DNA from: Siniperca chuatsi
Taxonomy: Eukaryota > Chordata > Actinopteri > Centrarchiformes > Sinipercidae
Assembly: GCF_020085105.1 (NCBI RefSeq)
Contig: NC_058062.1
Location: forward strand, 4,304,945-4,368,944
DNA: 64,000 nt
Reading direction: 5' to 3'
In this document: positions 10,610-22,422 of the stretch, in pieces
Position numbering within the stretch: position 1 is the first letter of the stretch
Layout: each line of letters begins with the position of its first letter
The notes under the pieces: model-generated
The model's input: only the letters and a program-made list of their open reading frames with translations
Database searches by the model: none
Told to the model about the DNA's origin: nothing
Made by a program: the position numbers and the translations under genes

Positions 10610-13600
10610 TTAAACGACCAGCGGCGCCCACTCACTTGGTTTGCGTCCGTACTGGGTGAAGCAAGGGAACGGGAGCGAAAAGGAGAGAGAGGAAAGGAAA
10701 ACAAATTAACAAGCAAAAAATGTTATATTGCTTTTATGAGAAGTTTTAAAATAAAAATTCACCTGCCATATAAAGTTAAATTAGTAGCTAGATCTGCAAC
10801 AAAGGACGACAAGTCTACTGTTGCAGTCGGTCTAGAGCTGAAACTATTTGTCGATAAAGAATTAGTTGACAGAAAAATAACCTGCAACTATTTGGAGAGT
10901 ACACTAATCGTTTCAGTCATTTATTAAGCAAAAACAAAAAAACAGCCAAAATACTTTCTAGTTGCAGTTTCTCCAATTTGAGGATTTGCTTCTGTCTTCT
11001 GTTTTATATAACTCATCAACATCAGAACTTTATCCTGTCACATGCTTTTGGTTTCTTTAAAAGGTGAAAAACTGACAGATATTTCTGGATATCTTTCTAA
11101 AAGTTCCCTTTTGCTGCCACTTGGAGCCGCCAACATGCAGGTTTGCCAGTAGCAGCTCAAAGAAGCCCTTACTTACTGTATTGGGAGGATAAAAGCCACT
11201 CTGAACTTTGGTGCACTTACCTGAATATCAGTAAGCTCTTTGTGGAACCTCTTTGCCAGGTCCGGGCCATTCTGCATCGTCGGGATCTGGTACGTCTGAG
11301 AGAGAAAGAGAGGACAACACTGACATTACATTTTAGTCCTTTAGCCCTAACTGTTACCCAGAGTGATTTGCAATCAGTGCGTTTGCATACATGCGTGAGC
11401 TGATTTCTTGATCATGTAAAAGAGAAACCTGGTTACCATAATCAGAGTAGGGGATTAGAGAAACCTGACTTTCCCAGGTAGATTTATCCTAAAGAACGCA
11501 GACTTTTCTAACAGAGCGGCTGGATAAAAGGAGAGATCATTACACAAAGCGATGCGTTCTCATATTTAAAATAATTCCATCCAACTGAAACTACACAAAG
11601 TAGTCTAAATAAGTCGGTTTGACTGTTTGTTAAATTCAGACACTTTCCTGCTGTGAGGGAAAGCTTCTAACATTAACACAGTTAAAATAAGAAAGCCATG
11701 CTTCCAAAATGAGGCCGGGGTTAAGGGAGCAATAGGATTATTGAGCTGCTGCATGTATTCGCAGATTTACAGTAACCAGATTACTACAGTGCACGTACAG
11801 TAAACTCGTTCTCAGATTAGACGCGTAACCTGGTTTCTCTGAGTAACCTGGTTAGTTAAATGCATGTAAACGCACTCAATGAGTCCAACAGTACAATGAG
11901 CGAATCATAAGAACAGAATAACAGCTTAAACATCAACAACACTTAAAATCAAACAACTGAAGTTAACCCAAACAGGTTACTGAGAAACAAACACAAAAGG
12001 TGAACTCCTACCTTTCCTCTGTAGAGGAGGCTGCCGACAGGACAGACGACACAGGCCGTCCCTGCTCCGAACACCTCCAGGATCCTGCCGGCGTCCAGAG
12101 CCCCCAGCAGCTCCTTCATGCTCACCGTGCGCTCTGTCACCTTAAACTCACCCTGACAGACACGCAGGAAGCAATGAACATCAAGATGGCGTGAAAGTTT
12201 AAAGATCTACTGCAGTGGTTTCCAACCTTAAAATAAAGAAATCTCTGTGTGCGACCCCTCACCACTGGTAGAAAATGCTAGTGAGTGATTTTTATTTTTT
12301 GTTTTACTTAAATCATTTTGAAGATGTGAAATTATCAAATAATTCACAAGTTAAAACCAAAGATCAGAGGAAATGAACATAATGTGTATTTTTTCTACTT
12401 TCCTATTGATCTGATCATGTTGAGACCCCTTGTGGGTTTCGAACCACTGAGCTACCGTACTGAAAATCAGGTGAATATGAATATAAATTCACTAAGTGGC
12501 GTGGACGGATAGTACGGTTTACTGAAAAACAGAAACTTGGTTTTCCTATTGCCTATCCATCTGGATAGTTTTGATGTGATCCATCAAGGTTTGGAGATAT
12601 CAGGTGGAACGCACCCCAACTCGAAAGAGCTCAATGGTATTTGATTTGTGGTTCTTAAAAGCACTTTATTAACAGGATGCCTCTTTTCAAATCAGACCAT
12701 CCCAAAATGCTTCTCTGTTTGCATTTTTGGGAGTGTGTGAGCTGAAATTAAATTTTCCTTCCTTTTCATGAGAGATTCTGTATGCTATTAAAATGAGGTC
12801 TATGTGATGGTCTGTGTTTGGTCTCCTCTCTGGTGGTCTTACCCAGTCTCTGGACAGGTCCAGCAGAGACTGTCTGGTGACTCCTGGGAGTATGATGCCA
12901 TCCAGAGGAGGCGTCACCAACTCTCTCTCTGCAGACACAAACACACACACATCACCAGTTTTATCTTATTTAAAATAACGAGGTGCTCAAATATTTCTAC
13001 CAGGAGCAGTAGTGGATAGAAAACGTGGACAGAAAACTGGAGGAACATATTTCAGCTTTTCACAAAGACCTGTAAAGGAAGACAGAAAAGAGTCTGACCT
13101 CCTTTCGCATTGGTCCAGTAGATGAAGAGGTTCATGGTGCCGACCTCGGTGATCTCCTCCTGCTCTCCATACAGCCACAGGACCTGCTGACAGCCCCGCT
13201 TCACCGCCTCGTTCTGCACCGCTATCGTAGGACCGTAGTTGCTGGAGAGAGTTAAAATAAACCAGAGACATGTGACAGTGACCAGCTGGGACAGAGGGGA
13301 AAACAGAGGTCAGGTTCCAGGAGGAATTTCGGTGTTTGATTATTAGACATGCTTTCCTATTTTCCCTGTATACTGTTTGTGCTTACTGAATCTCTAAGGC
13401 TGTGATACACCTAGCAGCGCTTTGGTTGGTTCAAAGCGACATCCTTTACACAGGGATTTTCCTAAATAGCTCAGGAAATTTTATATATGTAGAGGCAATG
13501 GCATTATAGTGTTATGAGTAAATGAATGGAGACAGAGGGTTTTTTTCTGTCTTATGAAACCAACACCCACACACGGGTGTTTCTGCCGAGAAGGAAGGAT

Positions 13601-13671
13601 CCTGGTGATAAATGTCATCAATGTGAACAAAAGAGGACAGTGGAAACATTTCAGTTGGTTCCTCAACAAAC

Positions 13672-13703
<32 letters not shown>

Positions 13704-16700
13704 CAAAGGGAGTCACCCATTTGTATACATTGCGTCATCTTCTCACTGAAAGGTTTAACCCTGAGAAATATGCGGCACTGCCATGATTTCTGAAAACATT
13801 GTATCCGTGTGGCTGCGAGGGTTTCAATAAACAATACAACTCACAGTCATGTGATGAGTCATACATAGTCATGCTTTTTTTGTGTGTCACAACGTTTAAG
13901 GTGCAAGAATTGACTTTTAGCCACTAGGGTCGCAGAGGAACTCCAAAACAAGCTGACAGAGCCGTAACATACTGTCGCCTTGTAAAGTTGTTCTGGCTAA
14001 CGCGTTAAGCCGGAGATATACTTGTTTTTTAACCACGCGTTCGCGTAGACAACCAGCTGCGCTGTGAATGGAATTGTTCACATACTTGCCTATGTACTGT
14101 GCGCGTTACTGGAGGATTACACTTGAGTGTGTGCGTATGTGCATCTTGCGGACGCATTGCTTTAATTTCTGAGGACGTGCACAACCGACGCTCCAAACGG
14201 ACGCAGGATACTCGAGGCAGCCATCATGCGTACGCGTAGTTAAAAGCAAGTACATCTCCGGCTTTAGCAGAAAATAAAAATGCCTATGAGTATCCGAGTG
14301 GACTTGTGTTTCTGTGCACCAGAGTGAAATAAGCCCAATAGTCAATCTGCTGAGAAAATATCTCTTTGGCTTCCAGGCGCTTGACTGGCCGGGCCATCGA
14401 CTGGATTGTCGGCCATTATCATCATATCACAGATATAGTGGTATCGGCATACATGTCAGTCAGTAAGTAGCAAGAAAAAGCAAAGCTGTACAAATATGCC
14501 CATATGTTTGTGGTTATTTAGTAACATTGTCGCCATTAAAACGTTTGTTCAGATGTTATTTTTTTAACTGTAAAATGTCCCAGAGCATATCGTCTTTAAA
14601 ACTAATTTTACTTGTTTTGTTATGCGTTATATCGATATCACTGATATCAATATTATTTATATTTTTTACGTCTCAAATATTGATATTACAGCTAGACTGA
14701 TAAATTGGTCAAAAAAGGTCAATACATCGACCGATATTAGCTTACTGCAGATCTGTCTGTGTATATGTTGGTGGTGGAGATGGAGATAAAAAACCTTTTG
14801 CTAAACCACTGTTGCAGTCAGATATTAGACAAGAGAATATTACTGTAGTCTATACAATGATGTTACACTGTCAGGTGCAACTAAGAACGCTCCCGCTGAC
14901 AACGACCCACGGAGGCAGCTGCTAAAGACCGTGAAGGAACATTATCGATGCCTTATGCCCAAAAAGGGGCGAAGAGCCAAAGTAAAAGTAAGTAAGTATG
15001 TGTCGGCCAATAAGTAACAAGAAACTGGGTTTGAGGTCATTTAGAAACAGTGTCACCATTACATAGTCTGTCCACCAGAGAGCACTGACAAGTACATTTT
15101 TGAACTGTAAAATGTTCAGCAAGATGGCGGCGCACAGGGACGCAGTGGCCACTCTGGGTCCGGTAAACACGGTGTTAAATGTTGCTTTTTTTTTTTTTTT
15201 GAGCAAGGTCTTTTTTTTTTTTTTTTTTTTTTCAAATATGTCACAAAAGACAAAACCAACTTGAACATAAGACAGTTAAGTCAAGTTAAATGTTAGTCCT
15301 TGTCTGTTTTTATTGGGAAAGAAAACCAGCGCAAACGTCCTCGGCTACTTATCTGACGTCGCTGGAAATTGGGAATCGGCTTCTATACAAGATTGTTTGT
15401 GTTATGTGTTTAGGTTTTAAAAAATTACTATCGGCCGATATATCTCTATCAAATGTTTTAAACCCTCAAATATGGATATTAGTATCTGCCTCTGTCTTCA
15501 CCAGCTTTGTCTGCCATTTGGTGCTTGTTGGCCGACCACAGCTACCTGCTGCAGCTCAAACATGGTTGGTGAGAGCGCTGAGACTGAACCAAACAGTAAA
15601 TGTCCTGTAATACCAAAAGAAATCAGCTAAAAGAAAGTCTTTATATGGAACTAATATTTGGGAATGAAACTTTAAATTCATATAGTTTTGTGTGAGCCTT
15701 TCGCACACACACAAACACACATTAAATAAACATGATAACATAGCAGTTACATACAGAGTGACCACCCTGCAGTCCCATGACTGCTGGTGCTAAATCAGGC
15801 TTGAGAGTTGAAGCTGCTTGATGGGAGGAGAGCAGATTTTGTTGGCTTAGTGAGTCGAGTGGGTTTTCAGTGGCGTTATGTAATCACACTGTAGCTGAGC
15901 AGGTGTTACTTTAGGATACCAGACTCGTGGAAGCAGGCCTGTTATTACAAGCTGTGTGGAGATTACAGGAGCACTGACATAACTTTAATAACCTTCACTC
16001 TGTGGAAAAGTGTTTCCTGCTGTGAAAGAGTTGTAGTGTTGCTGTCTGTGAAGTTCATGAGGTTTTTTAGCACTTGTCTGACCTCATTCCCGTGATTAGT
16101 TTTGTTCTGCAGCACAGGGTGGCATACAGCTCAACAGGCGTTACGACTTGTCACAGCAGGAAAAGCACAGGTGTAATAACCTCAATGATGGCTGTTTCCT
16201 TGAATCCACCTGTATTGACAAGTTGAACTGGTCATATCAGTTGTTGAAAACAGGCTGCTTTTAAACCCGGATGCATCTACATCACAAGCACTACAACAAC
16301 CCTCTCCAACTCACATACGATATGAAATCAGCTCTTACAAAGGCTTCCTTTCTTAAGGAAGACATTTTGACTCGTCATACCTACCTGTAACTGATGACAT
16401 TAATAGCCTGTACTTTTCCTGCTATGACTAGACAAAATGTGTGCCTTGAAAAAGGTCTATTGTTCCATTGTCTCTTTTTTGGCACAGATTTGACCCCAAC
16501 ACCAGCCGGCTCTGTGGCTGCCTTTCCAGGCTTCATAAGCAAAGTGGAAAATCCAAATAGTTGTACATTGTCCAGATCCACTGCTGAATAAAAACACAGC
16601 TGTGGCGTGAAGCACTTTAAAAACTACCCAGCCATGACAATGTTATAAAACACATATACTGCTTCGGATTTTTACAGATGTATTGTTTACAGTTCTTTAA

Positions 16701-19700
16701 ATGTGCAAAATAAGAAAGCAAATTAAAAAAATTAAAGGAAATAAACGAACACCCTTAGTTGCACCCAACAGTGTAACATCACTGTAGGCTACAGTAATAT
16801 TCTCTTGTTTAATATCGGACGATCACGGTGGTTTAGCAATATTTTTTAGCATTTAACGTTTGCTGATTTCTGACAGCAGCACTTGAAGCTTTGCGGTGTG
16901 AAATTCTTCTTTTGTACATGAAACATGTCCACAAACAGAGTGGGACAGATACCGTTATACAGCAATTTAGGGGCGTCGTTTCTGCTGATGATCAGAGCTC
17001 ACGAACATGTACCTGCTACAGGTGACATGCATCAGGCTGAAACGAAGAGGGATTGGTGAATCTGACTTGGAACAAACCTCACAGAAAAACGCAAGACAAC
17101 TTTAAGATAAGAATACCACCGACTTTACCACGTGCCTTGCTTTTAATCTTAAGGTGCATTTAACTTGAAGCAAACCTGCACTGGACTCGAGAGAAGAAAG
17201 ACACCAAACTCACCCTCCCATCTTATAGGCCCCGACGCCTCCTTGCCAAGCCCTGACAAATGAAGGGTCCGCCAGCAGAGAAACAGGGTTGAAGGACCCT
17301 GTGGCAAAGTAAGGTCCCACAGGGCCGACGATGACAAAGATCACAGCTTCTCCTGCCCGAGACACGCCAAGGGACGGCTGGAGGAGGGAGAGGAAGAGGA
17401 GAAGACAGGTAATCAGGACCAGGAGGTCAGTTAGTTCAACAGTAATGAGAGTATGCTGGAGTCCAAAGACATTTAATCACTTCAGCTGAGATGGGAACCT
17501 GCACAGGTCAGCATTTCGTTTATTGATGCTAAAGCTCACCTCAGTTCCTATAAAGGTGGGTCTGATGTAGAGGCTGGCGTCCTGGGAGTAGGGAACCCAC
17601 TCCCGGTCTACCTCCACCAGCTTCCTGATGCACTCCAGCAGTTCACCTTTATCAAACAACTACAAAGAAACTAGGACATTAACAGTCAACTAATCGCTCG
17701 TCTTCACTGCTCTGCTTTCTGCACTCTTTTTACTACTTAAGAAATATGGCTGGACTCGAAGGGCTCTGTCCCGTGTGATATGAGACATTAAATGTCACAG
17801 AATGATATCATGTTTTTTTCCCCAATTCTATTTTTTTAATCTATGTTTGTAAATGTCGGGGTGCTGTGCCTTAAACACAGGTATTATCCTCTAAAACTGA
17901 AACTATCTGCAATATCCAGACACACCAAATACTTTGATCTGAAACCATTAACACAATTGTAGAGTAATGAAATAAACACGCAGCGGATCCTTAAAGAGGA
18001 TTGTTTGTCTGTATGTTATCTTAAAAGTGAGACTGTGTCACTTTTGAGAGAAGAAATAACATATTATTCTATATTCTATATATTCTTCCTATTACAAATG
18101 AAAAGTTTAACTCCTAAACAATAAAACACACCAAGTGGCTAATGTTCACTTTAGATAATATATTGCTGTGTAACTGACATTAGTGAGACAGTTTTCTAAC
18201 TTTCTAATCTTTTTTTCAATTCACAACACATCTTCATTCATTCATTCATTGTGAAATATTAAATATTTCCCTTTAGTCCTTTTAGTCTGGCTTTCCCAGT
18301 TTCAGTGGGCGTTCAGACCGAACACAACCCTGCGCTGGTGGGAACGTGTTGCTTCAGGTATCAGTGACACCATCAAATACGATCCAGGAAATCTAGTTTA
18401 TGAGACAGGATTTTAAAACTCTGGAAAGTGGCGGCAACTATTTTACCTTTCATCTCAATGGTCGCGAGGTAAACAGCGGGAATACGGCGTTCATGTTACA
18501 AAGTATTCTACCAGGAATGGGTGCTCGCATGCATTTGATTGCCAGATGACGTCGCATTGCGGTCCAGAAAAAGCCTACATGGAGGGACGCTAGCAAGAAT
18601 CCTCACTGAGGGTTTCTGAGGATGAGGTGGGGTACAAACTCACAGGAAGGCAGCTTCTGTCAGCGCTTCGATGCATCCTCTCCATGTTCAGCATGGGTCT
18701 GAACAGACGGATGTGGTTGTCGACTCCACGGAACGCCTTCATGCCTTCAAACAGCTGGAGATCAGACAGACAGAAACACACAACGCTGTAAGGTTTCTGT
18801 GTCAGACTGTTATCTCCAACTGATATCATGGGGGTTCAAACAGTGTGGTAAACCTGCAAAGAAAGTGTCTTTGCCTATTTTATTCATTCTTTCAACAGTT
18901 TTTTCCATTTTTACTTCATTTATTTAAAGGCCAAATTTCCAAATATCAGCCATTAGCAGTTCTGTGTAAAAGTCTTAGTCTCTATTGCTGCGTGTTGAGC
19001 CGTCTACTCACCTCTGTGGAGTAGTGCAGGACAGAGCTGGCAGGGTGCAGCGACAGGTTCTGGAAAGGTTTGATCTGAGGAGCCTCCCAGCCGTCCTTCT
19101 CCGACCAGTTGATGGTCAACATGTGGTCGGAGAACTGTTTGCCGAACACCAGGGTGGAGGGGTCGGGCTTCGGCTTGCATACTGCGTTGCGTTCGATTAC
19201 CAGATCTGCTGCCTGATATGGAGACGGACAAGCGAGCCGGAGACGGGCCGAGAAAAAGAAGTAGACAGGGCAAGAGCAGAGCAGGCGACGAATACAGTGA
19301 TTGTTTTTAAATCGAACTTATTGACAGAGCATGCTTTAATAGGACAATTAGTTGAGCATTATACAGAGTCAGTCAAGATGCTGACTTATCTGGTCAATAA
19401 GACACAATTAATCAAGTTCAATTAAACTGAATTAAGTAATTACAACAGGCAGACAGCGAGGGAAAGACAGAAGGGGGAAAGAAACTTTAAATTCTAGGCA
19501 ACTTGTACAAGTTGAAGAGACAAGCCCTCTTTCGAGAAATGTCACTTCCTTCTTCCCATAATGATCCATAAACACCTTGTGCTCTGTGACATGTACAGGC
19601 AGGTGGAGATGATGCAGGCCTTATCTGGTGAGAAAGAAAATGTTAATGTTTTCCTCATTACCTTAAAGGAGCTGGTGAACCGCAGTGACCCAAAGGAAAA

Positions 19701-21669
19701 GGGGAGGGCCTGGACAAATCGTCCATGGAGTGCCTGCAAATGAAACATGACAAAGCTCTTTGCAAGACGGCACAGACAGTTGTCTATATACAGTACTAGT
19801 AGTCATAAGTGTAAAGGTTTTACCAGACAACTTGTTGCAATACTGTATAAGCTCTATCTTCTTTCCAGGTGACAAGAATGTAGCCAGCCTTGGGAATACA
19901 CAAGGACACGCGTCTGACATAGTACGTTTGTGGGTGCGTGTGACTCGGCACCAATCATTTTGCCTGCAGTTGACAGTTTGTAGCTAGCAACACATGCCAG
20001 TAGGAGACAGCCAGTGCTATGTGCTGTAATTAGAATCAGGCACAAATGCAGGCTACTGCGCAAAATGAGGACTGCAAGGTGACAAACTAATTGTGCAAGG
20101 AAGGGTGACAAAAGGCTCTAAAATAAGTGCAAGTCAGGAAAAGGCAGAATGGAAAACAATATCTGTTCTAATAGCCAAAACACCTAATAAGCCACCAACA
20201 ATAATGGTGGACCACAAGATCCAAAACATGTCAACAGCTAAAGCAAGTTCAGGCCACTTTTACTGGCTTTCTAGTTTGTGGCATTCTGCCTGAAGTTAAG
20301 ATGTCAGTAGCGCCTGTCATTAGAGGTGATACAGGCAAAATTAATATTATAATAATAACAATAATAGTAGTAACAGCAGGTAAAATCTGCTCTTTTCCAT
20401 TTAGTATGAAGGTAGGCAGTGTGGGATATGATCTCCATTCTTGTTTAATTTGTATATGGCTGAATTGCCCAGGCAGTTAAATGCTTGTGACAGGCTTTGC
20501 TTTTGGTAACCCCATAATTAATCTTTTAATCTACAATGGTGGTCTTTTACAGTTGTTGAATTCACATTCCCAATATGGTGCAGAGTTTGACTTGACTTTA
20601 TCGTGCCCGTCATATGTCAGTGGTCTGGAGAATAATTAGCTGCGTTTCCACCGCAGGGACTGGGAACCTCTGGAGGAACTCAGTGCTTCAGTCATTCCTA
20701 CAAGTTGCACAGCGACTCTGGTGCACGAGTCCATGTGTGCACAAATTGTTGCTGCAAGTTTTGCCTTTATTGCGACCATGAGTACGCGTAGGTGTATATA
20801 TTTTTGTTGTGACATGCACTTGTAAATCTGATGCATGGAATTTTATCTATATATTTTTTTAGTTAATTTGGACCCACTGTCTGGAATTAAAGTAAAACTG
20901 AATTAACAAATGCGAGTTAGCATATGTACCTAGCGTTAACATCAAAGTATGAGCCAGCAGCAACGTAAGTAACTTAATTAACTACAAATGCGAAATGCGT
21001 AGTACAAGCATAATGAGGTAATAACATACATATACACGTGGCACTTTCTGCACATATGCATCTTAGGCCACCTGAAGAGATGGGTGCTGCCTTCTAGCCT
21101 CACGCAAAACTCTATTTAAAAATCGGACAATTCAATGAAAACTTGCTTACAAACTACATAGAAACAGACTTGTGACTATTCCAGTATCATTATGATATAT
21201 TTTTCAATTCGGCATACTAATAATCTACCAATCATCGAACTGGTTTGCCTACCACCACCACTCACCAAAACCGTGGAATGGGGCAAGAAGTGTAAGTTAA
21301 TGTTAAGCAAATTTAAAAACACGTATGTCATAAAACAAGGTCAACTTGTTGACCAGATGTCTTCCGAATTCGCTATTAAGCCTCGGAGATTTGAGTCGTG
21401 TTTTACGCAGTGTTAATGTTTGCAGATAAGCAAGGAGAGTTAAGTTTCATTATTTCAGCATGGAGTTTGGTTTAATGACCTTTCCGTGCAGCATTGTTTT
21501 ACCAGCCTCGGTGCTGGCGGGACAGACGGATCAGTCCGTGTAAACCAGCCAATATAACGGACTCGTTGTCCTTCTCGGTCGTTATCGGCCGCATTATCGC
21601 TCATTCAAGTGAATCATTTACACAGACAATGTAAACAGATAATGAACTCACCGTTCGGAGGGCTGCCAT
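10610..21669 (-). CDS. bcat2: Branched-chain amino acid aminotransferase, mitochondrial
   Basis: Exons in gene order: 21652-21669, 19662-19733, 19012-19212, 18644-18754, 17540-17659, 17214-17377, 13099-13241, 12843-12928, 12012-12152, 11221-11295, 10610-10651. All junctions are GT-AG and in phase; 390 aa against 392 in human. The enzyme is PLP-dependent and moves the amino group of Leu, Ile or Val to 2-oxoglutarate, giving glutamate. The first ~30 residues (MAALRT, then a basic and Ser-rich stretch) look like a mitochondrial presequence, which favours BCAT2 over cytosolic BCAT1. Landmarks: LFEGMKAF at 98-105, PLP lysine 226 in [18 protein letters not shown] near 260, and the redox CVVC at 339-342 that matches the mammalian CXXC switch. 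Exon 1 codes for only 6 residues and the last exon for 13 (ending EWAPLVV). Intron 6 is about 4 kb and full of repeats. Confidence 0.95.
10832..11075 (+). repeat. Dispersed repeat family E copy (AGAGCTGAAACTATT type)
   Basis: It begins AGAGCTGAAACTATTTGTCG and continues with AATTAGTTGACAG, GCAACTATTTGG, CAGTTTCTCCAATTTGAGG and TTTATATAACTCATC. The same order of phrases recurs at 40838-41110, 44728-45031 and 63452-63708. It is non-coding and lies between bcat2 exons 10 and 11. Confidence 0.65.
12213..12449. mobile_element. hAT-like MITE 1
   Basis: Terminal inverted repeats: CAGTGGTTTCCAACC at the left and GGGTTTCGAACCACTG at the right. The flanking 8 bases are ATCTACTG and AGCTACCG, an 8-bp duplication with two differences. 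Length 237 bp, non-coding, in a bcat2 intron. Confidence 0.75.
13672..13700. repeat. Poly(A) tract
   Basis: An uninterrupted run of 29 A residues in bcat2 intron 6, possibly the tail of a retroposed sequence; no source body is recognised next to it. Confidence 0.9.
14008..14263. mobile_element. PIF/Harbinger-like MITE with TTA target duplication
   Basis: The left end AGCCGGAGATATACTTG and the right end CAAGTACATCTCCGGCT form an inverted repeat that continues inward (ACCACGCGTTCGCGTAG against TACGCGTAGTTAAAA). TTA lies directly outside both ends (14005-14007 and 14264-14266), as expected of PIF/Harbinger insertion. Length 256 bp, non-coding, in bcat2 intron 6. The superfamily is inferred from the target. 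Confidence 0.75.
14797..16847. repeat. Inverted repeat pair about 1.9 kb apart in bcat2 intron 6
   Basis: About 90 bp at 14797-14890 (GCTAAACCACTG, AAGAGAATATTACTGTAG, GATGTTACACTG, GGTGCAACTAAG) recurs in reverse complement at about 16753-16847. The two may be the ends of a degraded element or two unrelated insertions of one repeat. Between them are diverged direct repeats with AACTGTAAAATGT (about 14568 and 15106), T-tracts at 15187-15232 and no intact reading frame. Confidence 0.55.
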
Positions 21670-22258
21670 CTCCGCTACGTAACGATGATTGACGAGATAA
21701 TGTGTTCGTGTGGAAACACACACTCAGCTCAAAGTCAACTTGGGTTCCGCTTTGATATACGAGACGTTGTTGAGAGGTGAAGCCAGAAACCTCCCACACA
21801 TAAAATGCCCTTCGGGATATTAGTCCTTTAACAGAAACACTTGGCTTTTTTTAAACGGTTTGTGACTGCTTTGTGATTTTTTTTTCTTCCTATTTTTCCT
21901 GGGTTAATAATTTAACATCACCTGCTCTGCTCTGTAAGAAGACACACAAATATTAGCGGAAACAAGAGCCACAAAATCAATCTAATGATAAAGTCTTCTG
22001 GTTATATTGACCAGCAACATTAACCAGTAAAGTCTCATTCAGGAAGTCATTGGAGGCGTGGCAAAAGCTTAACATCTGATTTGCGGACACCAGCAGACTC
22101 AAAAGGGGGAGGTTATTAGAGGTCAAAGAGGTTGATGCTGATTGGTCGATCGGTGGGGAGTGGTGCAGGTCTTGTTGCATAGTTGGCCAGGATGCCAACA
22201 GTTTGAGCTGTCTTATCTCAGCCAGGCAATTTGCTCAACTAAATGAATGAAATGGCAC

Positions 22259-22270
22259 TTTATTTTTATT
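22259..22270 (-). terminator. Tandem poly(A) signals of hsd17b14
   Basis: TTTATTTTTATT-type sequence gives two AATAAA hexamers on the minus strand, about 155 bp past the hsd17b14 stop. The stretch 21670-22258 is the bcat2 5' flank, with no gene seen. Confidence 0.6.
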
Positions 22271-22422
22271 GAATGAAAATCCTCCCTGTATTTATAACCA
22301 TTTAGTATTCTTCTTAGTAATGTAACCAGCACACTTGAGCATATGTATAATCTGCATTAAACAAATTAATCTGTTAAACCAGCTGTTCCACAACCAGGAG
22401 GAGACTGCGGAGACCAGGGCCG

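Noticed and set aside
10273..10631. Open frames over the CA repeat near 10450
   Set aside because: Their length comes from translating the microsatellite; they overlap the bcat2 3' end.
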